A DNA stretch of 64,000 nucleotides, from assembly GCA_050084985.1 (NCBI GenBank), contig JBITNC010000001.1, positions 119,536,001 to 119,600,000 on the forward strand, written 5' to 3'. Positions 23,548 through 35,200 of the stretch are shown here, one piece after another (positions within the stretch are counted from its first letter, which is position 1; each line of letters begins with the position of its first letter). A model generated the notes under the pieces. That model was not told where the DNA came from, made no database searches, and saw only the letters and a program-made list of their open reading frames with translations. This DNA comes from Nageia nagi. Its lineage: Eukaryota > Pinophyta. Position numbers and translations under genes: made by a program.

Positions 23548-26067
23548 TCAATGTCCTCCAGTAGATACAACATCATCATGAGGATCACCAGGATGATCTA
23601 AAGAACCCTCATCCCTAGTAACAGATCTCAAACCTATAGCATATGTCCTAAGAGATACACCTCTGGTAGTAGTCTGAGATCGAGAAACTGATGTTGCATG
23701 TCTACCTCGACTCCTAGAATGACCCAACCCACCTAAAACTGGTGAACAGGAAACCCTGTGCTGGTCATGGAGGTGAACTAGGACCATCTGAAGAATATCT
23801 TAGGAAACCAAGTAACCAAAGCTCCATAACCCTGCGATAGTAATCCCACTCTCTCAACTGATCTACATGCTCATCTATAGAAGGAAGTGGAGTATCGACA
23901 CTCAGATCTGCAACCCCACCAAATAACTAGCAATATGAGCATTATCATCCATCAAAGATCAACGAAGAGTATCTCACTCTGATCTATATCTCACACAAGC
24001 GCTATCTAAACATCTGAGAGCTATCATCTCAGTCCTCATGGAAGTAATGTCTCCTGTCAAACTAGCTAACTCCAAGGTAGAAGCATCCTAAAGAGTGTGA
24101 AGCTCCTTAATCACATACTGAAGCTCTATGATCTTAGCCTCATAAGAAGCAGCACTCCTCCCATTGGACTCCCCATGCTTAAAAGTAATCTGAGTAGGAA
24201 TCTCAGGCTACTGAAACCTAACCTCCTCAGTCTTTGGCATCTCTCTAGCCGCACCCTTAGCATCAAGACCCTCAAAATCCTCCATGGTAAAATCATCTCC
24301 ACCAGCAATACCAGTAGGCTCCTTAGTCATTATCTCTAGAACTATATCCACCTGAGCTCTCTGAGTAGGATGCTCATTGGTCACCTCACTCCCAAAAAAC
24401 TCTACTAGCTCAGTAGCCCACCATGATGTAAAAGCCTCTGACATCCCCACATCATCCATAGGCATATCCTCATCTAGGATATACTCACCAGCTCTAAGAA
24501 CCATAGGTGAATAAGTCAACAAAGAAACACCTGATACAAGAGCATCCCTTGGATGAAGATATCAAAGGGATGGAGGTGGAATGTCCTGAGAAAGGTCGAA
24601 CTATCGATGAAACCAATCATAATGAAAATATTCTATGATACCTACTCGAGGACCCTATAAAAATAGCACCTATCTAATCCCATATAAATGAAAATTGGTC
24701 TCAACAAAATCAACAATCTGCAAACCAATCCTCCATCGAATTTGACCAAGAACTAAACTGCTCAATAGCTGCCTGTAAAAAGCGATGTATCTCTGAATGC
24801 CATCCTTGCATGGAATAACTAATAAATGGCTCCAATGTTGAATACCTAATGTATATCTACAAGTAGTATATGTGGGATCAAGTAATCCTAAAGGTCGGTA
24901 AGGATAAATATGCTCATATGCCCAAGCCTATAAAATAAGTGATGTAGCAACTGCAGCTCTAGGAGTCTACACCAATAAATAAAGGTCCCTGTAAATAAGG
25001 GCTAATAATGAAGGGGCCCAAGCAAAAGTGATCCTCAAAGTAATCATCTGATGGAGTACACCCATCAGAGCCTAAGGAAATCTACCACCACTAGCATTTG
25101 GTGCACCATAACACATGATACATCCCATAAGATAAGTAACATGAAGATATGCAGGATGCTCCTCCTCTGATAATCCTTGCCAAAATTGATAATACATCAG
25201 GCTTCCTACCTGAATCTACACCATCAACTCCTCAACTGTATCCTCCCCAAAAAGCTCAATCACTAATGGTCAAGCCTCCTCTCTAGTTTGAAGAAGAACA
25301 ATATCCATCCCTCAGACTGGAAGTCTCAAAATGTGGTGAATGTCCTCCACTGTGATAGTGATAGGACTAGTAGGGAGCCGGAAAGCATTAATCATTGGAT
25401 TCCATCTCTCAAAAAGTGCAGCTAAAACTATGAGGTCCTTTTGGATATGACCCAGATAGGGGGCTGCTCCAAAACCAACATCACGAAGGAAAGCATGATC
25501 TGTGTTAGGTACTTGACCACTAAGGTCATGGAGAATCTGAGGGTAATGAACCCTAGAAGTAAAAACTTCTAAAACCTAAAAGAATAGACATAAAAATTTA
25601 GTATATAATATTTTTAAAACATGATGTGCCAAAATATTTAAGTTGATTAATTATTCTAAACATAAAATATATATATATATATATAAATATGATCACCATC
25701 GATTGTATTAAGCAATCGATAATGTCTTTTAAGAGATCGTTGCCGATCTTCAAATCGGTGACAATTCTACGAAGATCATTGGTGATCGTAAAAATTGCCA
25801 ACGACTCCATAAAAACCAAAGCCAAGGCACAAACCCTCGGCTAGGGTTTTAAGATTACACATACAAACATAAAAACCCTAAAACCCTATGCTAATACAAC
25901 TTACGTCTTGATAAAATCTAGATAAACATTTTTAACTATCAATATTAACCTAGTTCCAAAAAAAAAAAAAGAAGAAAAACCATAAAACAAAACAAAGAAA
26001 TGGATGGGTAAGATACCTCTTTAGAAATTGATTTGCCTTTTTTTGAAATCCTCTTGCATGGTGCCAT
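23548..26067 (-). pseudogene. antisense two-exon plant mobile domain (PMD) gene
   Basis: It lies opposite to gag-pol. Exon 1 is 26067-26017 (17 codons, start M-A-P-C-K-R). The intron is 26016-25576, with GT donor after GAG and acceptor TTCTTTTAG; the junction is phase 0. Exon 2 is 25575-23548. The exon 2 N-terminus matches the PMD (aminotransferase-like) fold: GAAPYLG, then ERW-N-P at about 25412, F-x-L-P, T-I-T-V-E-D-I and L-R-L-P-V near 25320, a Y-L-x-G-C block, and A-W-A-Y-E-H. The C-terminus is acidic, then coiled-coil, then Arg/Ser-rich. About 14 in-frame stops, all TAG or TGA, fit CAG, CGA or TGG decay. Two compensating shifts bracket about 23770-23940. PMD proteins (MAIN/MAIL1 family) act in silencing and genome stability, and the domain is known in plant transposons. 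Confidence 0.78.
25576..26016 (-). other. PMD gene intron with GATC array
   Basis: A 441-nt GT-AG intron. Splicing joins K-E to V-L-E without a frame change. About 25687-25807 holds four or more GATC palindromes of the family seen in the LTRs, besides a short (TA)n run. An internal 75-codon ORF (25825-25598) is read through this repeat and is not a gene. Confidence 0.6.
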
Positions 26068-26189
26068 CTGATTTGCTAAAAATTTGGTAAAGAGACAAAA
26101 ATGATAGGTAAGAAAAGACAAAAGTGAAAAAGCAAACGAAAAGTGAAAAGTAAAAAGTAAAACTATTTTCTTTTAAAACCCTCACATCA

Positions 26190-26282
26190 AGGATCATCAT
26201 CGATCGTCAACAATTTTAAACTGATCGTCAGCGATCATTACACTGATCGTAAATGATTTTTACTAATCGTCAATGATTTCAC
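26190..26282 (-). promoter_or_regulatory. phased GATC array upstream of the PMD gene
   Basis: GATCGTC-type units start at 26202, 26223, 26245 and about 26265, spacing 20-22 bp. They lie 125-215 bp upstream of the PMD start codon. This is the position expected of an operator or enhancer; that role is inference. Confidence 0.55.
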
Positions 26283-26591
26283 ATTCATATGAAAATGCAT
26301 AATATGAAGTATATTTTCTTTAAATATTCTAAAATTTATTTGTGTATAGACATAATTAAAAGCTTCGTTGACTAATATGAAAGTGAACAAAATATAAATT
26401 ACATTATTTTTTGCCTAGAAGAATGCTCCAATGTCACATGACTACCAAATACATCAGCACATGAAGGACTAGTATTGAGTAAACTTACTAGGGTAAAATA
26501 ATTAAAATTGCCATCAAAACGTGTCTAAACACAAGAAACTAAGATATTTTTAGCAAAATATACTATTATAAAGATATTATTTTTACTATAC

Positions 26592-26656
26592 CAATCGATG
26601 ATGATTACTTTACGATTATCAACGATCTTGGGAAGATCATCGATGATCCCTGACTA
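26592..26656. promoter_or_regulatory. phased GATC array before the PPT
   Basis: Three units (AATCGATGATGAT, GATTATCAACGATC, GATCATCGATGATC) lie at 20-21 bp spacing, near 26593, 26613 and 26634. The rest of 26660-27100 shows nothing recognisable. Confidence 0.55.
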
Positions 26657-27101
26657 AGTCAAATATGAAAAGCAGATCAAACTAAGTTTGAGCTCAGATG
26701 ACAAAACGAGCATAGGATGTAAAAGATCATCTTGAAACCTCGTTGTTGGGACAAAGGACAACACCATTAAAAGTCATATACTAAAGAAAACTTATATGGT
26801 ATAGGTGTGCTTAGACATGCAAAATGACATAACAAAAATGTCATGTAATTGTCACACAAGCTCAATACATCCTCATACCAAAAATAGTCACTTCTGAAGT
26901 ATATTCATATTTATTTTCAAAACTATATCAAATGTTAAAGGAAAACACATTTTATCATAATTTGATAAATTAAAATTTTGATTCATATGAGAAATTGAGT
27001 CAAAATTTATATCGTGGAAAAGTGGTAAAATATAATCAAATAACAAGTCTTCTCATTATATATTTTTTGAAATTATCAACCTCATCCTCGATTGATAATT
27101 C

Positions 27102-27115
27102 AAAAAGGGGCAAAA
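27102..27115 (+). other. polypurine tract
   Basis: AAAAAGGGGCAAAA immediately precedes the TG of the 3' LTR. It primes plus-strand DNA synthesis. Confidence 0.8.
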
Positions 27116-28226
27116 TGTAGACATTCAAAATAAACCCTACATTTAGTTTAACAACATAAAATAAATATCTTTCTAACATATATCACATTAAAATGATTAT
27201 AACTCCTTATACAAGCTTCAATCAAGCTTTAAAACTCTATTATTGGATAGATCTTTGTGAGTAGATGCAAAATGGGTGGTCATATGACCTCTTTTCATTA
27301 AAAATGACTGTTGGGTGATCATTCCAATATTAGCATAAAATTTACTCTAAAATCATTGATGATCTATCACGATCATTGATGATCCTCTAGGATCATTGAT
27401 GATCCCTGAATAATTCAAAAACTAACAAATCTAAGCCTAGAATAGCCTAGTATGCATAGTTTAGAGTTATGGATGTGGAGTTGAGATAATAACACCTCAA
27501 GATTTCACACAGAAGGTTACCTAGAATATTTTGAATGATAAAACAAATTAATAACAAACTTTTGAGCTTATAAATACAAGCTCTGTATGTGAACAAAGGG
27601 ACCTGAATTTACTATAGCGAAGCTCTATAGAAATTAAACCAGAAGTTTGTAAGCAAAGGTTTAAGGCTTGATCAATAGTGAATCTACCATCTGGAATATT
27701 TTAATATTATGTTGTTTACTTCTAATTTATATGTATTAGCAGGTACACTTTGATGTTTCATTTGGTTTTCTATGTGTAGGGTCAATATAGAAACAGAACG
27801 ATAGAAGCAAGCGTAAAGGAGAACGACCAAGAAGAGATACAAATATTTCAAAATTCTATGAAAAGTTCACTATAACACCATAAATCATCGACGATTTTTA
27901 GATCGATCGATGATGACTTCCCAGATCAATGACAAAGGTCAAAAGTTTACAACAAGCACAACGATAGTGGAGATCGTTGATCATTGTCGATCCTTGCGTA
28001 GATCGTGGCTGATCCATAAAGATCATTACCGATTGATAATAAATTGATATTGATTCATACAGATTGATAATAGTCTCTTATTGTATTAAATTTCAACAAA
28101 ACCTTTTTTCATTGGATATAATATCTACACTATTATTGATGTGTAATATTGAATGTGTTTTGGTTTATTATGTTGAATAATTTATCTGGCTAAATTGCAT
28201 TTTAGGTACACAATTTAGTATACACA
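27116..28226 (+). repeat. 3' LTR of the Tat element
   Basis: 1111 bp, beginning TGTAGACATTC and ending TATACACA. It is collinear with the 5' LTR without indels. It keeps the TATAAATA box near 27571 and three identical ATCATTGATGATC motifs at 27352-27404. Confidence 0.93.
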
Positions 28227-28231
28227 TATAG

Positions 28232-28871
28232 GAATAAGGGATCACTTTTGATTGGGTATATAATTTATTCTATTCATTAGGATTTTATTGGAATAGTAGG
28301 TGTTTTAGTTTCAAAACTATAAAATCTGTATGTAAGTAATATTAAGTATCACTTATAGTTTGAAGTCTTATGTATATATGTATAAAATGAAGGAATAAAT
28401 TTCTAAGAGACAAGGTTGAAAGATTGAAGGTAATGAGTTTTGAGCTCTTATTTTTTCTACAAATTTATTTAAAAAGTATATAGAATAAAGGTTGTGAAAC
28501 CCATAATATAATAGTTAACCAATGTTTCCAATAGCTACTAAAATAAACTATATAGGATTTGGATAACTAAGAAACCAAAATATATTTAGTTATTAGCACA
28601 TCTCTATCAATATTATATGATATCTTGTAGAATATTAATCCATGTGAACTCTATTTTAGATAATACTTTAGGCAAGATTTTTATTCTATTTTTTATATGC
28701 AAAGTTATAAATTACCCAAGTATATATTGTAGCATTGTATTATTGAAAATCAAAAATATTTGAGAGGTAAATTAAATGTTTATTAAACTCTAGCCTAAAA
28801 CAAATAAAGCTTTTTCATAATTTTAGGTACCTTTATAAGTAAACTTACTATGCTCTCTCTCTTTTTCTTCT

Positions 28872-28910
<39 letters not shown>

Positions 28911-30150
28911 TTGAATTGTATTGCTAATATCTATCGTTTGTTCAATATTGATATAATAGCATCAAGATAAAGAGGTGAATTTTTGCTTTAATATTTATAT
29001 TATTTTACAAATTTGAAATTTTAGAATTTTGGAGGAGAATTTTGCCAAGTAAATTTTTGCATCTTGAAGGTGACATACAAGTAGTTCATATCTACACAAT
29101 CAAGGATACATATACTTCTATTAGTATGAAATAGATTAGAAGTGAAATAAGGTGAAAATTTGTTTTTACATCATTTACTCAGGGCATGAAAAGGTGCAAA
29201 AATGGAAAATGAGGGGTCAAGGAAATGGTCACATGCATAATATCAAGAAAGAGTATATTTCCATTAGTCACTTTACTTACAAAAGTGAAAGAGGAAAGAA
29301 AAATGGTTTGTTGCATTATTAAGCTTGGGGAGAAAGAAGAAAATGAATAGTTTATGCATTATACAAAAACGAGTTAAGCAATTTTATTATTATATAAAAT
29401 CATTTGAGTACAATAAAAAAAGAAAAAAATATTTCATGCCAAAAGAACTAAGTTAAATATGAGTTTTCACAATTGAAAATTCAAGGATAAGAAAATTTAT
29501 GCATGTATCAAACCGCATGTATGTAAGATATATAAAGAAGCATTTTAACAAAACTAAGTGCATTTCAAATCTACCAATAATGAGATAGGCACAATCATGC
29601 ATGTCTAAAAGTTTATGAAAGAAAATAAGATAAAAATAAATATTGAAGAAGGAATAAAGTTGTTCAAATACACATGATTGAGGAGGTACATGATTATGCA
29701 TGTCTCAAATCACATGAATGAGTAAACCAATGATTGTTGAAATTTCACCTAAGAATACAAAGTACTAATATATATTTGATCTTATAATTTTATCCATTGT
29801 AATGTGATTGATATTCAAAATTTGAAGTGGTATATTTAGAAAGTAGATTGAACAAGGCCTTGGAAATTATTAAAAGAGTGGAGAGAAGAATTGTACTAAA
29901 GCTTAATATATAAATATATTGAAATAAAGTTTAAAGAGATAATCATAATAGGTTGATGGTTCTAATTTTAAGACTAATATTTATACACTTTATTTATTAT
30001 ATTTGAATTTTTTTTCCACATATAAAATAAAGAGAACTTGGTGTTGGATTTTATTTTCTATACAAACTATTTTTTTGGGATTATTTTATTGAATATTATG
30101 ATAAATAATTAAGTCTAATATTTTTTTCACCACCTTTCTAGATTGCATAA
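28232..30150. other. AT-rich interval, possibly chromovirus 5' LTR/leader
   Basis: No gene is seen. A (TA)n run lies at about 28878-28905. At 30153 TAGTATCAGAAA resembles the common plant primer site TGGTATCAGAGC, so the sequence before it may be the 5' LTR of the chromovirus relic whose gag starts at 30202. No second LTR copy was found to prove this. Confidence 0.4.
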
Positions 30151-30201
30151 ACTAGTATCAGAAATAAAATATCTAACGAAGTATAAAAATTTAATAAACA
30201 T

Positions 30202-30783
30202 GCCACCAAGAAAAACAATAAGGGTTAATCCATAAGTTGAAATTATTGAGATGCAAAGATGTATAACTATTAGATTGAATGTGATAGAGATAGGATGGAG
30301 GGGATTTAAAGTTGAAGAGGTATGTGATAGAAGAATGTAGAAGCTATTAGATATTATAATTATGAATAATAGTAATATGGATAAGAGAGGCTTATCAAGG
30401 CTATCAGCAAAGAAGGAAAGATAAAAAATTTGGAAATCCTATGCTATAACATAATTTTTAAATTGTAAATACTTTATTATGTAGATCACATACATGAAGA
30501 AGTACTTTCATTTTGAATCCATAATAAAATAAGAAAGAGTAAGTGATTATTGCACCAAGATAAAGGGATATGCATCCTTATGGTGGGACCATGTTCAAAT
30601 TGAAGGCTTAGAAAAGTAAAGGATAAAATGATTGGTAAGTTAAAGGCTAAGTTATTACTAGTAGACTAACAATTGGGATTGTTAAAGAACTTATAAAATT
30701 TAAGGCAAAATAGAATAGTGTGCAATAATACATAGGATTAATACAATCAAAATAATATCTTATCATGTTGAGGATAGTTAATA
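30202..30783 (+). pseudogene. gag: chromovirus-type gag, 5' part
   Basis: It starts M-P-P-R-K-T at 30202, as in many plant chromoviruses. It shows the gag core Y-F-x-F-E, then K-G-x-A-S-L-W-W-D near 30585, and H-V-E-D at the break. Many stops and shifts are present. The gag resumes at 46644 with R-Y-V-N-G-I-x-x-x-I-Q-D-E-F. The two halves are therefore one gene split by the insertion 30784-46643. Confidence 0.72.
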
Positions 30784-31479
30784 TGTAGAAAAAAAATAAT
30801 TAACTTAATAATTCACCTTATTATCTATAATCTCAAATGTAGCACTAGTGATATTATTCATAAATCTCAAACTAGATCAAGTCCTAAATGAAGAAACTTT
30901 TAATCAAACACCTCTAGCCTCATAATGAATTGATCATTAAATATTACCACATACATATTTTAGAAAAATAATATGTGTAATTATGTGGGGTAATATTGTC
31001 AGGTGTTTCTAATGCTAAAGAATATTGTAATAAAATAAAAATAATTTAATCATGCATAATAGAATAAATACATCCTTGGATAGGTGGCATATAGATACAT
31101 TGTCTGTGATGATATAAGAATGCAATCTCAATGTTGACATATTCAGATTGAGTGTAGATATGATCACCTAATAATTTGATAGGGAATACCATGCCTTGCT
31201 CCTTTTATGTATTTCTTGATATTTAAATTATTTTATTCTAGATAAAGTATGATTTAATGATAAATAGAAAATCATTTTTAGGTGTTTGCAAATTTTCCCT
31301 TTTTAGCTATGTAATAATAATTACTTATCCAAATAATTACATTGATGAAAAGGAAAAATATGTGTGATAAGAAATTATAACATGGACTATATTTGTATTT
31401 GATTCTCCTTCCATGCCCCTTTTTGGTCTTGATTACTCTAATAAATTAAGGAAACAATTGTAGCTATTTATGAATGTGA

Positions 31480-32130
31480 ACCTTTTTTGATGTCCTAAAA
31501 GAATAAAAAGGATTTGATTAGCTACCATGGGATTATCATAACCTAGTTTGAATAAGAACACCCAATATGAGTTTGTTGATATCTTATCCACTAAAATGAT
31601 TGGTACAAATAGAATTATAGAAGTCTTATCTACTATATTTACTGGTTTGAATAAGAACAATGTTATCTTACCTATTGGATTCACTTGCTTAATTGATTTT
31701 TTTCTATTTTTTATGAAGAAATCTAAGAATTTTACTTTATTTTTATTGATACTTCTAAACCATTGATATGTTTCTTCTAAGAGTAAAAACATTTACATTT
31801 TATATCATTGAGTTTTTTGAGATGCCCCCAAAAGAATGAAAAGGGAGTCTACTAGCAATATTTCTTATGTACCTAAAATATTATAAGAAATACCTACTCA
31901 TCATGGGGTTACCATGATTATTGAATCTTTGGCCATACCCCAAAAAAAGGGGGTCTACTAGCCATATTTTATATGAACCTAAAATATTCCAATAAATTCA
32001 TAATCATCATGAGGTTACCATGATTGTTGAGTCTTTTATGATTCCCTAAAAGAATTAAAAGGAGTCTACTAGTTATATTTCCTAAAATACACTAAAAAAT
32101 GCTTGGTCATCACAAGGTTACCATGACCTA
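31480..32130 (-). repeat. ~106-111-bp tandem repeat in the element interior
   Basis: GTCTACTAG occurs at 31847, 31953 and 32064, each followed by CCATATTT-like and TTACCATGA-like words. A weaker copy starts near 31480. The 119-codon minus-strand ORF at 31433-31792 overlaps its start. That ORF is unrecognised and probably chance. Confidence 0.65.
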
Positions 32131-33692
32131 GTTTAAAAAATATTATTGAGTTTTTATCTCTTGGATATATTAAATTTAATAATATTTAGCTTCTATTTTT
32201 AAAGAATCAAAATCAGTGATGTTTCTACTTATGTAAAAATATTTATATACTACCCATATTTTTGTTTTTGATATTAATATTATCTATTGATGTTTTTATT
32301 ATGGGAACTCCATTTTTGGGAGGCTTTTGAGGTACCTCATAAGATATAAAAAGGATCTAAAAAACTTAAATAAAATAGACTTTAATATATACCTTACTCA
32401 ATTTTATTCCATCCTTTAGCAAGTGGATTTGCTTCTATATCCTTAAAGAAATAAAATCTTCTTGATGATGGTTGATCTTTTAATTACCCAAAAGAACCAA
32501 AATGGCTTTTACATTTTCTAGATGTACTCTTTACCATGATGTTTTTGAAAGATTATATTGAATCTAGAAATCTAGAATTGATCTATAAAAGATTTTACGT
32601 AATCAATATTTATATTGTAAGAATAAAACTACCTACATTTTTATCTCCTAGATAACTTTTTTCTTCTAAAGTTAAGATTTGTACATTTTCATTTTTGATA
32701 TCTATGCTTTGATAAACTTTCATTTTCCTCCAAGCTAAACTAGATTGACTAAAAGTTGTTTCTCCAAGGCATGCTATGTTATTAGATAATAAAGAAATTG
32801 AAATTTTTGAACCTTTAAAACATTGTTTGAATTTTATTTAATATAATTAGTTTAAATATTATTTGTACTTTCTTGAATCTTCATTTATGATCTAAACTAC
32901 TCTAGGAAGAGATCACTAACAAATTTTCTATAAGAATCAATAATGATAACATTTTTATTTTTTTTAATATTTTTCTTTTTATTTTCTTAATTTTATATTT
33001 TTTTACAAGTATTTCCCTCTAGTCACCTAGTTTTTGAAAAATACTTGTCCATTTGCATCAAAATGTTAGTTTTCAAAAATAGATTTAATTTTTGCCAAAT
33101 GTATAGAGCTAGCCAAGACTTGTTTTCATCTTCACATTTATGCTTGTAGTTTCTTTGATAGATTTCACTATAGGATCTTTTCCTTTTTTATGTTTTTTAT
33201 AAACTAGAAAGAAGGGAGGAAATATAAATATGGTAGCTAAATACCTACTATGTTATGTGGGTCTTGACCTCTTCTTCTTGAGTGGTAATTCTTGTTAGAT
33301 CTGGAGCTTCTACCATATTAACTAATGATTTTTTTCTTTCCTTAACTCTATACTTTAATATATATTTCTTAATAAAAACTTCTTCTTTCACTAGAATTTT
33401 ATTTTTTATAATATTAAATTTTTGATCTGTGTAATATGTGGCATGTAATTTTTAGGGTGGTAAGATAATATCCACAAAAATGGTAATAAATCCATCTTCA
33501 TCTAACCTACATTTGGTGGATTTCCATACCTTTTGAATCATGAGATGAACATATCCAATTTCTAACTAGAACCTTGACACAATTTACATAGATCTATTGC
33601 TTTCACCATTATCTTTGTATTATGCATGTATTAATACATAAAGACTTTAATAATATCATTAAATTATTTAATTGATCCATTAGGATTCTTGT
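32131..33692 (-). pseudogene. element interior with 3' gag remnant
   Basis: The minus-strand gag broken at 33697 continues here (Y-K-N-P-N-G-S near 33690-33670) and soon degenerates. The remainder to 32131 is AT-rich with no recognisable pol. Confidence 0.45.
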
Positions 33693-33697
33693 AGAAC

Positions 33698-34493
33698 TAT
33701 TAAAGCTCAATTTTCTCCACCTTTAGGTGTCCTTATTGAGTTCAAATTTATATTGGATCATTGTATGCTATAATTATGTTATATTATTTATGTCATCCCA
33801 CTTAAAAACCTTCTCATATAATTATATATTTTGTATTGCAAGGAACACTAGCATTGGCCCTAGCTTATGGATGTGAATTATGGTGATTTACTTGCATAAA
33901 TAAAGGTAAATGTACTACATTGTAAAGCATAAAGATTTCATCTTAATAGCCAACACCACTAATGATTTAGGTGTTTCTCAATATCATCTATTTATATTGA
34001 TATCTTATCATCACTCAAGCATTTATTATTCCTTCATTCACTATTATATGCTAGACAAGGCTTGTTGCTATATTTCTTTTCTTTGGATCTTGGTTGTGGA
34101 ACTCTATCTATAGAAGATTTAGAATCCACATTGATGTTAGCATATGCACTACTACTTGGGGCTTAGCATTTATGTTATTATTGATGTTCATGCTACTATT
34201 AACATCCATATTATGGTTTTAGATTTCATTCATTAGAGGGATCTACATTTGAAGATCATTCTCTCGACTAGTTCTAATATTCATATAGATTTGGCTTTCT
34301 AGGTAAGATGATAAGTATTTTTCTTTCTTGGTCCTTTTCTCAATAGTGCATAGATGTTATCTTGATCCAATAGTTTATGTATTTCTTTATTCATTCTCAT
34401 TCTATTATACTTCATATTATTATTTTTATTAATTGAATATGAATGTTTAGCATATTTTGTACCTATCTTAGGGGTTAGTAAAAATATTCAATA
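33698..34493 (+). repeat. 5' LTR of the nested plus element
   Basis: 796 bp, paired with 44798-45608. Shared words include CACCTTTAGGT, ATGCTATAATTAT, GATTTAGGTGTTTCTCA and TTATCTTGATC. The original TG start has decayed to TA. The 67-codon ORF at 33910-34113 lies within the LTR and is not a gene. Confidence 0.82.
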
Positions 34494-34509
34494 TATTGGT
34501 GCCACTTTA

Positions 34510-35200
34510 AATTCAAACCTACATATTAAAGAAAAACAAAAACAAAACTCTAGATTTTGCATTTTAGGGAATCATATTTTCTATGGAAATTTTCATAAGA
34601 AACCCTAGGTTTTATTTTTTATTTATTTCTATTAATTTTTTACAAGATTAGAACGACCTACTTATTTAAAATTATTGAAAAATTAAAGATATTTTTATTT
34701 TGTAGAATTTTATTTTTGGTCAAAACCCTATATTTTGAAATTACTTTTTGAAGATTTAATGAATTTTTATTCACTATAAATTTCCTAAACCTTATATATT
34801 CATGGTAGGAACATTTTGGAAGTTGAAATTGAGATTATTGCATGCATTTTATTGAAGTCTTTGGTTGAGAAACAAAATAATATTTATGGAAAAACCTAGA
34901 TTTTTAAGGTCATTTTGTTCAATTTTTTTATTTTATTTATTTATTTATTTATTTTTTACATTAGAAAATCTTATCTCACTCATATATATATATATATATA
35001 TATTTCATAAAATAGGGTCCCATAACCTATATTTACAAAGAGAGATATTCAATACATGGATAATATGAAACATATGATATACAAGATTCTATCCTATTAT
35101 AATTCGACACAATAAAAATTGGGTATCAGGTGAAGCTTACATATAATCTATGCATAGTTACTATAGTCACTATGGTTACCATATTTTTGTACAATATTCA
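34510..35200. other. leader of nested element, no gene
   Basis: AT-rich, with an AT microsatellite near 34980-35005. The 67-codon ORF at 34865-35068 runs through that microsatellite and is not credible. Confidence 0.5.

Larger units (their letters stand above)
9324..28226 (+). mobile_element. 18.9-kb Tat-lineage Ty3/gypsy LTR retrotransposon
   Basis: The element is structurally complete. It has LTRs of 1111 bp at 9324-10434 and 27116-28226, flanked by TATAG at 9319-9323 and 28227-28231. A primer site starts 4 bp after the 5' LTR and a polypurine tract abuts the 3' LTR. The Tat lineage is shown by a second, archaeal-type RNase H between RT/RNase H and integrase, by the gag zinc knuckle form, and by the great length. 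Between integrase and the PPT it carries two extra genes: a plus-strand ORF (20285-21466) and a minus-strand PMD gene (26067-23548). Every gene has stops or shifts, so it cannot move by itself now. Confidence 0.93.

Noticed and set aside
23548-25575. TAG read as glutamine (recoded stops) in the PMD ORF
   Set aside because: TGA stops are also present, and the same decay is seen in all other ORFs of the element; CAG-to-TAG deamination is sufficient.
25598-25825. 75-codon minus-strand ORF starting M-A-L-V-F
   Set aside because: It lies in the PMD intron and is translated GATC repeat plus a TA run.
33910-35068. Plus-strand ORFs at 33910-34113 and 34865-35068
   Set aside because: The first lies in an LTR and the second runs through an AT microsatellite; neither has a domain.
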